Of a stretch of DNA of 64,000 bases, positions 16,201 through 24,065 are shown piece by piece. The notes beneath the pieces were generated by a model. That model saw only the letters and a list, made by a program, of their open reading frames with translations. It had not been told where the DNA came from and did no database searches. The stretch comes from Clostridia bacterium (GTDB lineage: Bacteria > Bacillota > Clostridia > Christensenellales > CAG-138), in the NCBI GenBank assembly GCA_016292635.1, contig JAEDIC010000005.1, forward strand, positions 34,045-98,044, given 5' to 3'. Positions within the stretch are counted from its first letter, which is position 1. Each line of letters begins with the position of its first letter. Made by a program: the position numbers and the translations under genes.

Positions 16201-19161
16201 GCTTATTCCCGCATGACCCAGGAACGCATTATACGGGAAATCGCAAAGGATGACCCCGAAACTGCAGCCTGGATAACGGATAACATCTTCCAGCCTGTAC
16301 ACGTAAACGAAGCTGCCCGTACCCGCTGGGCTAATCAGTACGCCGAACGCGCCAAAGCCCACAACATGACCAAGGCAGAAAACAAATTCGTGCATATTCT
16401 TATTACCGAGCGAGATCTCAGTCAGCGCCTTATGGACGCAGAGAACAAGCCCGGTAAAAAGCCTGAAAGGGAAATGCAGCAGATGGAGGCGGCTCTGGAT
16501 AAAGTCCGCAGGGATAAAGCGGATTTTATAGCTGCAGATCCTTCGCTGGATGAAACTCGCTGCAATGCCATAGCAGACGACTTCCTTGCAATGTACCGCG
16601 AGATATACGAAAAACTCACCGGTATTCAGCTGAAGAACGGCATGCCCGTTACGGATTACCGCAGCACCTATGCCCCACTGGTCAAGGAAGACAAGACCGG
16701 CAAAAACGTAGCCTCATATCTTGGGATAGAACTGAAGACACAGGATATCCCCACAAACATTGCGGGCCTTACTGAATTTTTCAAGCCCGGCAAGCCCTGG
16801 TTTTCTCACGATCTTTCCCGAAGCCCCGGGTATTCCACCTCTTACGATATGCTTGGCGGCTTAGATGAATACCTTAAGTCCTCCGGCGACATCATATTCC
16901 ACACCGACGACATACAGAACGTCCGCATGCTGGAAAGCGTTATCCGTGAGGCCACCACACCGGAAGGCCGGGCGGAAACCGTCAAAGACTGGATCGACGC
17001 AGGTATAACCGGCGAAGAGCTTAACGCCAAACTTCAAAACGAACAGCTGGAAGGTACGTCCCTTTCAAACTATGTCCGCAACCTGCAGGAGTACGGCAAC
17101 CTTTTAGCCAACAAAAAAAGCTCCCTTGACCGTGGGTTTGAGTATGGAATTGGTCGCGGCCTTTACCGGACCATGAACAACATTAAGGCCAAGATTACTT
17201 CAAATGTGCTGGGCGGCAACGTATCCGTTGTACTCTCTCAGGTAATCCCTCTTACCCAGGCTGTTAGCGTGGTATCCGGAAAGAATTTGCTCCGCGGCAT
17301 AGAGGAAGCGGGCAAAGCCTATGTAAATGACGATGGTTTTAATGACCGTTCAACCTTTATCACCAATCGCATAGGATACAAAAATGTGGCTTTTAAAGAT
17401 ACGGTGCAAAAGATAACCGAAGCCGTGGCAAAGCCCTTTGATATCGTGGATGAGGTTGTAGCCTCTGCCATAGTCCGAGGAAGATACTACGACAACATAG
17501 CAAAAGGTATGAGCGAAACCAAGGCTATGCAGGACGCTGACAGAGTAGCCGCTGCCCTTATCGCCGACCGCTCCAAGGGTGCATTACCCACAATATTCGG
17601 CAGCAAGAACCCGCTTTCCACCCTCTTTACCATGTTTCAGGTTGAATCGAACAACCAGATAGACTTCTTGCTTAAGGACCTCAAAATCGAAGCAGCGAAG
17701 GACACGAGCAAAAACATGGGTGCCGCCTATGCCTTGGCGCTGTCAAAGGCATTCATCCTTGGCTTTATGTATGATGAGGCTCGTAAGCTGCTGGGACTGA
17801 GCGCCAATGCCTTTGACCCAATAAACTGGCTCCGTGATGCCTCGGAGGAAATCCGCAAAGGCATAGACGATGAACAGAGCATATCTGAAACCGTGGGCAA
17901 CATCTTGGATAACACCCGCGAACAGATTCCCTTCATCGGCGGCGGACGTTACGGATCCATTTACGAAAACGCCCTGCCCAAATTTGGCAAGATTGCCGAT
18001 GCTGTGCAGGACGCTGAGGGAATGGAGGAGAACGCCGGTAAGTACATAGCCCAGACAGCCATCGAGGAGCTTTCCAAACCCGTCCTATACCTTGGCCTAC
18101 CTACGGGCGGTGCACAGCTTAAAAAGACCGCACAGGCGGTCAAGGCCCTTGCCGATGGCGGCTCATACAAGATAAACAACCAGGGCGAGAAGCGCCTGCA
18201 GTACACCGTAGATCCCACGCTTGGCAACATAGCGGGCGGCATCCTGTTCGGTAAAGGTGGGTTCAAAGAGAATAAGGAATGGAAGACATCCGGTTTCGAC
18301 TCCTTCTCCACCAAAGAGCAGGACGCATTCCAGAGCCTCAAAGGCCATGGCGGCAATGCATCGCAGTTTGGAGAATACCGAACCATCTATAGAAACATGG
18401 TGGAAGCGGATAACGAAAAGAATACCGCCCTCAGGGAGCGGCGAGACGAAATTCTCATGGGCAATCCTGCCTTGACGTCCGCCGAAGCCATGGAGCGTGC
18501 CGAAATGGATCTCGGATATACCCAGCAGAACAGCGCACTAAAGTGGGCACAGCAGATATCCCGCGACAGCTCATTGACGGACGAACAAAAAGCCGACCTC
18601 ATTACCCTTGCCGACCTTGGCGCCGATGACATCGAAGATCTTCGCGCCCTCACAAATTTCGGGGTTCCGGTATCTGACTATGTAAGCATAATAACCACCC
18701 TTGCCGGCGAGGAATCCATAACCTCTGACGTTAAGAAAAAAGTATCACAGCAAATCTTTGATACTCGTGGCCTTACAGTTGAGCAGAAGACCGCTCTTGC
18801 CCGCAAGACCATCGGAGATGACTGGATAGTAGACTATTCGTCACAGGCAGCCCATGAGCTTACCATAATAGGCAAAAGCGTATATAACGATTGGCAAGAA
18901 TTAAAAACTGCATACGGTGTATCGGCAGCCGCGTTCCTGCAGTATTACAAAGAAAAGGACACAGTCAAGGGCGATTTGATACCTGGCACCACCGACAAAT
19001 ATGTTTCAAACTCAAAGAAAGCGAAGTTGGTCAACCTCATAGAGAGCCTTGATGCTCCTGAACCTTTTAAGGAATATGTGTGGTACAAGGTATACGAGAA
19101 AGACTATTCGACAAGGTTCAGCGGAATCAAACAGATTGACGGCGTATGGCAGCCTGACTAA
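13225..19161 (+). CDS. Giant internal virion protein (1978 aa) with polyvalent-protein domains
   Basis: The N-terminus repeats a short motif: YISKGAASILAQAGR at about residue 7 and YIDKGTRDILWAAGR at about 48, perhaps docking peptides. Residues ~255-285 and ~360-520 contain hydrophobic Gly/Ala segments such as GAGGFLSGFVMGGAVD that could insert in membranes. Residues ~660-810 resemble the MuF C-terminal type domain (DGQDPIVAPIRI and nearby). A segment around 1440-1540, with KNPLSTLFTMFQVESNNQ and a following hydrophobic helix, resembles the LPD38 domain of large polyvalent phage proteins. Proteins of this size in short-tailed phages are ejected with the genome and may carry enzymes into the cell. 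Domain borders are approximate. Confidence 0.7.
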   Translation: MADKRDYISKGAASILAQAGRSQASPDSKNKSTPSNSGQTSVPSGNSYIDKGTRDILWAAGRITPQTEASNRAAEQERLNAAADAAKKAYEDYLKSAANRQHQKTWGRQSEEARNLFNQYNTAMQERDAYANQSKLQNFADMAVGLKNNTAIKSEVDKQRAVNLGTSKTGDTPGEKGLAFLRNVTTEAQRQQKMGYSTWDTEKYQAMRDDEAEVYNRLVKNGYEKEAQEFLDALDSTLNYRVTVSRTDKARQAAQDGILGGIGASAGSTLLNLLGTGAQAELAAIRAMRNDEAIDPYAEEMYGRNLSSTLRGTVSESIGNWAATLPVPDQSLAVQSGKFAAMPVERQQESNRKIAEFLYNTGMSMVDMVAMSPMGSTGMSLIMGTNAAADSLIDAKNRGLSDEQAMTISIISGAAEVIAEKYSLDRLFDGKIAVSSLKNALIQGGVEASEEAVTELANTLADVFVLGNQSAFEEAITAYMEQGMDYQQAQNKAFVDVLADIAAAGAGGFLSGFVMGGAVDVVNTRSQGKSIIDQTAQTFIKQGQTPEQAQQSAIDYLKEELRAVGALADEGTVAYELSQHTGDMSTGDIGRAYMANREQIQNIVSSGKAKYTSDELAAFTPATQQEAMQMDATSPQNLRRYQSEITAALNGEMDSDQMVVLGRPSQILGQYMNPDNPLMLAQSVIKKVSAEDGKHQLNRIILDELPYQFDAPVAITGNTVKHEEAGDNSIVVWTDWQVDGQDPIVAPIRIDAKGNIGLYNNVNSAFPLYNPDYMAEMLRDGNVLYTRGNENILDLLAQGRKVPERKTEDVSIDSISENPDPVNIPQRISELKKQYDALPLQDSREGIEIRRKIDDLLAEMETKPLQTGGTDVQDNIGGNDPVPEEVKNSMKDKKPQERRHEALKRRLNLPQAVVAKIEALANVGGSVADAINVAPNENPESVTRYYESYKQLRGTSNAASDYRKSVLNRRYEVIKNAVGDTLWKWKDKKTGLAYSRMTQERIIREIAKDDPETAAWITDNIFQPVHVNEAARTRWANQYAERAKAHNMTKAENKFVHILITERDLSQRLMDAENKPGKKPEREMQQMEAALDKVRRDKADFIAADPSLDETRCNAIADDFLAMYREIYEKLTGIQLKNGMPVTDYRSTYAPLVKEDKTGKNVASYLGIELKTQDIPTNIAGLTEFFKPGKPWFSHDLSRSPGYSTSYDMLGGLDEYLKSSGDIIFHTDDIQNVRMLESVIREATTPEGRAETVKDWIDAGITGEELNAKLQNEQLEGTSLSNYVRNLQEYGNLLANKKSSLDRGFEYGIGRGLYRTMNNIKAKITSNVLGGNVSVVLSQVIPLTQAVSVVSGKNLLRGIEEAGKAYVNDDGFNDRSTFITNRIGYKNVAFKDTVQKITEAVAKPFDIVDEVVASAIVRGRYYDNIAKGMSETKAMQDADRVAAALIADRSKGALPTIFGSKNPLSTLFTMFQVESNNQIDFLLKDLKIEAAKDTSKNMGAAYALALSKAFILGFMYDEARKLLGLSANAFDPINWLRDASEEIRKGIDDEQSISETVGNILDNTREQIPFIGGGRYGSIYENALPKFGKIADAVQDAEGMEENAGKYIAQTAIEELSKPVLYLGLPTGGAQLKKTAQAVKALADGGSYKINNQGEKRLQYTVDPTLGNIAGGILFGKGGFKENKEWKTSGFDSFSTKEQDAFQSLKGHGGNASQFGEYRTIYRNMVEADNEKNTALRERRDEILMGNPALTSAEAMERAEMDLGYTQQNSALKWAQQISRDSSLTDEQKADLITLADLGADDIEDLRALTNFGVPVSDYVSIITTLAGEESITSDVKKKVSQQIFDTRGLTVEQKTALARKTIGDDWIVDYSSQAAHELTIIGKSVYNDWQELKTAYGVSAAAFLQYYKEKDTVKGDLIPGTTDKYVSNSKKAKLVNLIESLDAPEPFKEYVWYKVYEKDYSTRFSGIKQIDGVWQPD

Positions 19162-19173
19162 GGAGGAAAAACA

Positions 19174-20040
19174 TTGAGTATAACAGACAACAAAATAACC
19201 ACCTGGACAAACCCGATAGTCAACGAAGCGGACCGCCCTCAACGGTCCGCTTCTGATATGAAGGCGATATTTGACAGCAACAGTAATCAGCTTAAGGACG
19301 CCCTAAACGCCCTCATAGAAGCCCTTGCGGTAGGTGGCGCGGCAGATATCGGAATAACCGTTGACGGCCTCAGCGGCAAAACTGTATCCGACATAATAGC
19401 AGAGCTGAAAGGGATTACAGACGATATTGACAGCGCCGTGGACAACCTTGTCGCTACAGTGCTCCCCAAAGGCGACGGCAGCACCTTCCTCGCCAACGAT
19501 GGCACATGGAAACTGCCCGCTGTAGGAGCCTCGGCAAATGGCCTCAAGCCCGGAGGTAAAGCCGGGGATGTTTATGTAAAGAAATCCGACACGGTATATG
19601 ACGGCGAATGGAAGTCACCGGAGGAACTCGGTTTTGGCGATATGGCAACATCTACCTACGACACCAATCAGGACGGAAGAGTGGATGAGGCCGACTACGC
19701 AGAGGCCGCAGGCAACACCGAGCTGTTTGGAGGGAAGCCAATAACAGCGTTCGCCGCAGCGCCGATACTTCGCACTGCCACGTTGGGCGTAGCGCTGTGG
19801 ACGGGCGCAGAAGCGCCGTTTTCTCAGACCATAACCGTTACGGGCGTAGTGGCTGACGTAAATAAGCAAGCTATATGGCCAACACCCCAGCCTGGATATA
19901 TGGCAGCATGGGGGGCGGCCGGAATCGAATGTACGGCGCAGGACACAGACAGCCTAACATTTACGTGTGAATCAGCTCCCGAGAACGATATCCCCATACT
20001 CATCGTAATCGTAGAGGCGGCCAAGGAGGCAACAACATGA
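19174..20040 (+). CDS. Tail fibre / adaptor protein with EF-hand-like loop
   Basis: This frame starts with TTG, set by AGGAGGA seven bases before it. The N-terminus (MSITDNKITTWTNPIVNEAD) and the following helix are typical of the fibre-anchoring proteins of gut phages. A loop at residues 163-174, DTNQDGRVDEAD, has acidic or polar residues at positions 1, 3, 5, 9 and 12 of an EF-hand or dockerin calcium loop. The C-terminal ~80 residues are beta-rich. The stop overlaps the next gene's ATG. It probably links the tail to the glycine-rich fibre and the DGR-diversified protein encoded downstream. Confidence 0.68.
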   Translation: MSITDNKITTWTNPIVNEADRPQRSASDMKAIFDSNSNQLKDALNALIEALAVGGAADIGITVDGLSGKTVSDIIAELKGITDDIDSAVDNLVATVLPKGDGSTFLANDGTWKLPAVGASANGLKPGGKAGDVYVKKSDTVYDGEWKSPEELGFGDMATSTYDTNQDGRVDEADYAEAAGNTELFGGKPITAFAAAPILRTATLGVALWTGAEAPFSQTITVTGVVADVNKQAIWPTPQPGYMAAWGAAGIECTAQDTDSLTFTCESAPENDIPILIVIVEAAKEATT

Positions 20041-20960
20041 TTCTAAATACAATTATATACTCAAAAGATTATAGCGGTGGCGGGTTTCCTGACTTTTCAT
20101 TTTCGGGTGAATACGCGCTTATAGATGATGGTGCAGGTAATTGGCGAATTAAATTTCTCACCGCCGGTGATTTCGTATTAAACAAATCAATAACCGTTGA
20201 TATATTTTGCGTTGGCGGCGGCGGTGGCGGCGGCGGTCTACAGGGCTCCGGTTATCACGGTGGTGGTGGCGGTGGCGGTGGCTATACACGAACAATAAGA
20301 AGCGTTGTTCTTGCTCCGGGTACATATCAAGTTGTTATAGGTAGTGGTGGCTCCGCAGGCGCAGCAGGTGGTACTTCATCATTTGCCTCATTAGTTAGCG
20401 CCTCAGGCGGTGCCGCAGGTGGCTCACCAACAGACCCCTATAATACTAACGGAGGCCTCTGTGGTGGCGTAGGAGGTAACGGAGGTTCTGGTGGAGGTAG
20501 TGGAGGTACAACCGGTAAGGATTATGCTGCCGCAGCAGGTGGAGCTGGTGGCGCTAATGGTTCTAACGGTGGTAATTATGGTTCTACAGGTTATGGGGTA
20601 GGACAAATAGACAATACTTGGGAATTTGGCGAAGAAGGAACTGAATTATACTCTGGCGGTGGCGGTGGTGGTGGTGCATTTTTTGCGGCTGTTAATTTTG
20701 GTGGTGCAGGTGGCGCTGGTGGATATCCCGATGCAATAAAAGGTGGCGGTGCTGGTGGTACGGCGGCGAACCCAACGGGCAGTAATGGTGCTGTGAGTTC
20801 TACAATAGGTGTCGGCGGTGGCGTAGGCGGTAGTGGTAGCGCTCAGGGTACTGGCGGTGGTGGCGGCGGCGGTATAGGAGGCGGTGGCGCTGGTGGCGGC
20901 CGTGCCTGCGGCGGTAGTGCTGGTTCGCAAGGTATCGTTATAATTCGTAACAGCCGGTAG
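20037..20960 (+). CDS. Glycine-rich tail fibre tip protein (307 aa)
   Basis: After a ~55-residue N-terminus (MILNTIIYSKDYSGGG), most of the protein is poly-Gly runs alternating with short polar segments. This resembles the polyglycine sandwich adhesins at the tips of long tail fibres, in which variable loops bind receptors. Codon choice here is strongly GGT/GGC with AT-rich flanks, unlike neighbouring genes, suggesting separate acquisition. The start overlaps the previous stop, with AAGGAGG upstream. The N-terminus resembles that of the next large fibre protein (MIINPVIYS), so both may dock at the same site. Confidence 0.72.
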   Translation: MILNTIIYSKDYSGGGFPDFSFSGEYALIDDGAGNWRIKFLTAGDFVLNKSITVDIFCVGGGGGGGGLQGSGYHGGGGGGGGYTRTIRSVVLAPGTYQVVIGSGGSAGAAGGTSSFASLVSASGGAAGGSPTDPYNTNGGLCGGVGGNGGSGGGSGGTTGKDYAAAAGGAGGANGSNGGNYGSTGYGVGQIDNTWEFGEEGTELYSGGGGGGGAFFAAVNFGGAGGAGGYPDAIKGGGAGGTAANPTGSNGAVSSTIGVGGGVGGSGSAQGTGGGGGGGIGGGGAGGGRACGGSAGSQGIVIIRNSR

Positions 20961-20972
20961 GAGAGCTTTAAC

Positions 20973-21200
20973 ATGAGATACGCATTAATAACTGACGGCA
21001 TAGTCACAAACACCATTGCCCTTTTACCCTATAACGCATCGGATTTTCCTAACGCCGTAAGCATCGAAGGTCTGTCCGTACAAATAGGCGATACATACGT
21101 TGATGGGCGATTTTACCACAACAATGAGCCTGTATATAGCGAGCAAGAGCAGATTACAGATATGCAAGCTGCTCTTGCTATTTTGGGCTACACCGACTAA
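20973..21200 (+). CDS. Small tail-associated protein (75 aa)
   Basis: This is a small protein beginning MRYALITDGIVTN, with IGDTYVDGRFY in the middle and ITDMQAALAILGYTD at the end. Proteins of this pattern recur next to fibre genes in phages of Firmicutes. The last 15 residues resemble the end of the small protein encoded after the reverse transcriptase at 24053 (VTDMEAALERLGYEE). It may be a fibre chaperone or cap. GTAGGAG precedes the start. Confidence 0.6.
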   Translation: MRYALITDGIVTNTIALLPYNASDFPNAVSIEGLSVQIGDTYVDGRFYHNNEPVYSEQEQITDMQAALAILGYTD

Positions 21201-21221
21201 AAAGAAAGAGAGAAAACACAC

Positions 21222-22218
21222 ATGATTATAAATCCTGTAATTTATTCTCGGGGGGGGGGGCGGTGCGTCCCTTAACATAATAACCGCAACCCTGCTGCCC
21301 GCGGCCGTAGTGGATGGACAGGCTATCATTATAACATCCACCACACCCGGCAAGATTATTTTTTCCTACGCAGCACCTTCTGACCCTGTCAGCGGCGATA
21401 TATGGGTACATACCGTGGATAACGGAGGCTACACTCTGTCAGCTGACGGAGCGGTGGGTATACGGATAACTCCCGGCGCGGTAATGCAGTTCAATGGCTC
21501 TATTTGGGAGTACAGGAATGCCTACATCGGAGTATCCGGCGAGTGGAAGTTGTTCTCAACCCTTTCACCGCTGTCATCCTTGACATGGGCTCAGATAATC
21601 GCCATAGGCAACAGCGGCGAAGAGTGTAGCCTGTTCTTCTCCGTTGGCGATGCCAAGGATCTGCAGCTTACCACCAGCGAGCTCGTTCCTGTTGTAATAG
21701 GCGACTTCAAACACAACACCATCACCGGCACAAGCAATAAGGCGGCTATGGCGTTTACATTCAAAAACTGCCTTAACACCACCTATCCCATAAACAGCAG
21801 CAACACCAACTCCGGAGGTTGGAACGGCTCTGCCATGCGAAATACCAGAATGCCTGCCATTCTGAACACCTTCCCTGCCGAGCTTACAGCGGATGGTGCA
21901 ATCAAATATGTTGATGTATTGGCTTCTGCCGGCAACCAATCCACGAGCCTTGTTACTTCGTCTGATAGGCTGCGTCTTCATTCTATAGCGGAACTGGGAC
22001 TTAGCTATTCTTATGCCGCACCCGGCGAGGGTACAAAATACGCCTACTATACTTCGGGCAATCGCGTTAAAACTGTAAACGGCGCTGCTTCTATATACTG
22101 GACCCGTTCCCCGCTCACCGGCAGCAGCGACTCTTTCTGCTGCGTCGACACGTCGGGCACGGCCAGCGGCGACTACGCCGGCAACTCGATTGGCGTCGCC
22201 TGCGGCTTTGACATTTAA
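21222..22218 (+). CDS. DGR target: receptor-binding DUF6273-like fibre protein, interrupted at an 11-G tract
   Basis: The ATG at 21222 gives MIINPVIYSR, like the start of the upstream fibre. It then enters a run of 11 G (21250-21260) and stops at 21275 after 17 codons. The long downstream frame (GGGGASLNIITATLL and on to 22218) is one base out of register; 10 G would join them into ~331 residues. A GTG at 21310 inside the long frame lacks a ribosome site, so I take 21222 as the true start. The C-terminal ~200 residues match the DUF6273-type fold (GGWNGSAMRNTRMP and later YWTRSP), a C-type-lectin-like scaffold. The extreme C-terminus is the DGR variable region VR1. The gene is either phase-OFF or the G count is a sequencing error. 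Confidence 0.82.
21250..21260 (+). repeat. 11-G homopolymer near the 5' end of the DGR target gene
   Basis: Eleven consecutive G fall between codons 9 and 14 of the fibre gene. One base fewer restores the frame. Tracts of this length slip readily during replication, so this is a candidate contingency (phase-variation) site. The tract is also 11 G in the second copy. Confidence 0.7.
22102..22208 (+). repeat. DGR variable region 1 (VR1)
   Basis: This 107-bp stretch at the 3' end of the fibre gene aligns without gaps to the template repeat at 22675-22781. There are 15 differences, all where TR has A (A to G 8, T 4, C 3), and none elsewhere. It encodes the last residues from TRSPLTG to VACG. The A-free block TGGCGTCGCCTGCGG at its 3' end is the expected initiation-of-homology element. 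Confidence 0.97.
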
Positions 22219-22236
22219 TCCAAAAATCCAAATAAT

Positions 22237-22258
22237 CGCCGCCCCTGTGTGGGCGGCG
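22237..22258 (+). promoter_or_regulatory. GC hairpin downstream of VR1 (DGR target-recognition element)
   Basis: CGCCGCCC and GGGCGGCG form an 8-bp stem with a 6-base loop, 28 bases after VR1. The same stem and flanking CCAAATAAT occur after VR2 but not after TR. In studied DGRs a hairpin or cruciform here is needed for efficient retrohoming. Its right arm abuts the ribosome site of avd. Confidence 0.85.
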
Positions 22259-22268
22259 GGAGGTAAAA

Positions 22269-22661
22269 ATGAGCGTACTGAAATCACAACGAGGGGCGAG
22301 CACAATGCAGTTTGTGCAGACAGCGAGAGAACTTGCCGAGTATACCACATCCGTGTGCAGGAAGCTGCCTAAATCCCTGACATTCTATGGCGGCAGCCAA
22401 TTATGGGCGCTGGCGAGGGAGATCCTCAGCCGTGTGACACGCGCCAACAGCGTATATCCGACCAACGCCCACGAACTGCAGGAGCGGAGAGACTGCTTTA
22501 TAAAAGCCAACGAAGCCGTACAGGACTACCTGGTGCAGCTGGATATGCTCAAGCCCCATATTGAACCTAAGAAGTTTCAGGAGATGGTACGCCTGGCCAC
22601 GGCGGAAGCCACGCTTATTTCGGCGTGCAAAACCGCCGACGCCAAAAGATATAAGTTTTAG
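22269..22661 (+). CDS. avd: DGR accessory variability protein Avd
   Basis: This 130-aa basic helical protein lies between target gene and template repeat, the classical place of Avd. The pattern (ARELAEYTTSVCRKLPKSLTFYG near residue 18, then long helices with AREILSRV, FIKANEAVQDYLVQLDML and a basic end) fits the four-helix bundle that forms a pentamer. The pentamer binds the reverse transcriptase and TR RNA and is required for mutagenic cDNA synthesis. GGGAGG precedes the ATG directly after the VR1 hairpin. Confidence 0.88.
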   Translation: MSVLKSQRGASTMQFVQTARELAEYTTSVCRKLPKSLTFYGGSQLWALAREILSRVTRANSVYPTNAHELQERRDCFIKANEAVQDYLVQLDMLKPHIEPKKFQEMVRLATAEATLISACKTADAKRYKF

Positions 22662-22674
22662 GTTATGCGCTGAT

Positions 22675-22781
22675 ACCCGTTCCCCGAACACCGGCAACAG
22701 CAACAATTTCTGCTACGTCAACACGTCGGGCACGGCCAACAACAACAACGCCGGCAACTCGAATGGCGTCGCCTGCGGATT
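22675..22781 (+). repeat. DGR template repeat (TR)
   Basis: This 107-bp region is the invariant donor: its RNA is copied with errors at adenines and replaces VR. It contains 29 A, most arranged as AAC or AAT codons in the target frame. Mutation at these codons can yield many amino acids but no stop. TR starts 14 bases after avd and is followed by a ~170-base non-coding spacer before the reverse transcriptase. It lacks the hairpin found after both VRs. Confidence 0.97.
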
Positions 22782-22949
22782 GTGTGACAGCGAGACCGAG
22801 TAACTGTAAAGTGAAAGCAGAGCATCCACATAAGGAGCGCATGACCTTCCCGCAAGGGTAAATATAACTTTCGATGCGGCTGACCGGACGCTGCTTGCAT
22901 GGGCGGGACCCCGCTTTCATGGTCCGCCGCTGTAAACGGAGGTGATTAC
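22782..22949 (+). ncRNA. TR-RNA 3' spacer region
   Basis: This non-coding stretch between TR and the reverse transcriptase start has hairpin potential (CCTTCCCG/AAGGG and GGCGGGACC/GGTCCGCC). In characterised DGRs the RNA downstream of TR folds with the reverse transcriptase-Avd complex and primes cDNA synthesis. The RNA ends are not visible from sequence. Confidence 0.65.
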
Positions 22950-24065
22950 ATGACAAGCGAAGAACGGCGCGAGGCCAGATACCAGCGCAGAAAGGCCAAA
23001 CGCGAGGAGCAAAAGAGAAAGCGCAACTCAATGACTTACGAAGAAGTGTTCAGCTTTGACAACCTTTATGATGCCTTTAACAACTGCAAACATGGCGTCA
23101 TGTGGAAAACCAGCGTGCAGGGCTATGCCGCCGGACGTCTCGCTAAAGTCTATCGCACCCACAGACAGCTGATGGACAGCACATATAAAAGCAAGGGCTT
23201 TGTGGATTTTGACATTATAGAGCGTGGCAAACCTCGTCATATTCGCAGCGTGCATATCAGCGAAAGAGTGGTTCAGCGCTGCCTGTGCGATCATTACCTT
23301 GTGCCGGTGATGAGCAGTACATTCATTTATGACAACGGCGCCAGCCTCAAGGGTAAAGGGATACACTTCTCTCTGGATAGGCTGTGCGAGCACCTGCGCT
23401 GGCACTACAGGCGCTACGGCACGGAAGGATATGTACTGACCTTTGACTTTTCCAAATACTTCGATACCGCCAAACATTCCGCCGTATTTGCCGAAATCGA
23501 CCGTTGCACCACCGATGAAAGATTGCGGGAGCAGGCAAAATACTTCATCCGTCAGTTTGGTAATGAAGGGCTTGGCCTTGGCAGTCAGGTATCGCAAATA
23601 TCGGCCCTGGCTCTGCCGAACAAACTTGATCACTATATCAAAGAGAAACTCCGGATTCGTTGCTACGGCCGGTACATGGATGATGGTTACCTTATCCATC
23701 CCAGCAAAGAGTATCTGCAGGAATGTTTGAACGAGATCCGCAAGATATGCGCATCCCTCGGCATTAAGCTCAATGAGCGAAAGACCCAAATAACAAAACT
23801 AACCAAAGGCGTCACCTTTCTCAAGGGACGCTTTTTTCTTACCGACAGCGGTAAGGTGGTCAAAAAGCTTAACCCTCATTCTGTCACATCGATGCGCAGG
23901 AAACTTAAGAAGTTCAAAAAATGGGTGGACTGCGGGAAAATGTCCATCGATGACGTGTGGACGTCGTGCAAATCATGGGTCGGCTATGCGAGCTATTTTG
24001 ACGCCTACCACTCAAGGCAGAACCTAAACAATCTATATAAGGAGTTGTTTGTATGTACGAAATAA
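22950..24065 (+). CDS. DGR reverse transcriptase
   Basis: This 371-aa reverse transcriptase makes mutagenised cDNA from TR RNA. Catalytic aspartates are D166 in LTFDFSKYF (motif A) and the YMDD box at residues 242-245. Motif 4 reads GLGSQVSQI (about 208-217), with the SQ dipeptide typical of the DGR clade. The N-terminus is a basic helix. The ATG at 22950 follows CGGAGG; the open frame upstream to 22899 has no ribosome site and overlaps the TR spacer. The gene looks intact, and its last codons overlap the next gene's start. Confidence 0.96.
   Translation: MTSEERREARYQRRKAKREEQKRKRNSMTYEEVFSFDNLYDAFNNCKHGVMWKTSVQGYAAGRLAKVYRTHRQLMDSTYKSKGFVDFDIIERGKPRHIRSVHISERVVQRCLCDHYLVPVMSSTFIYDNGASLKGKGIHFSLDRLCEHLRWHYRRYGTEGYVLTFDFSKYFDTAKHSAVFAEIDRCTTDERLREQAKYFIRQFGNEGLGLGSQVSQISALALPNKLDHYIKEKLRIRCYGRYMDDGYLIHPSKEYLQECLNEIRKICASLGIKLNERKTQITKLTKGVTFLKGRFFLTDSGKVVKKLNPHSVTSMRRKLKKFKKWVDCGKMSIDDVWTSCKSWVGYASYFDAYHSRQNLNNLYKELFVCTK

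Noticed and set aside
20200..20940. Dense GGT/GGC repeats as a possible CRISPR or tandem array
   Set aside because: They are codons of a poly-Gly fibre protein, with no constant repeat-spacer structure. No CRISPR array was seen anywhere.
21310..22218. Taking GTG at 21310 as the true start of the DGR target protein
   Set aside because: There is no Shine-Dalgarno, and the region upstream encodes a sensible fibre N-terminus in the frame broken by the G tract.
21574..22350. 258-aa minus-strand frame opposite the DGR target gene
   Set aside because: It is a shadow of the GC-rich coding frame, with Arg/Ala/Gly-biased composition and no ribosome site.
22561..22803. Open frame through TR encoding an Asn-rich peptide
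   Set aside because: It overlaps avd, lacks a ribosome site, and reads TR in the target frame only because TR mirrors the VR code. TR is a non-coding donor.
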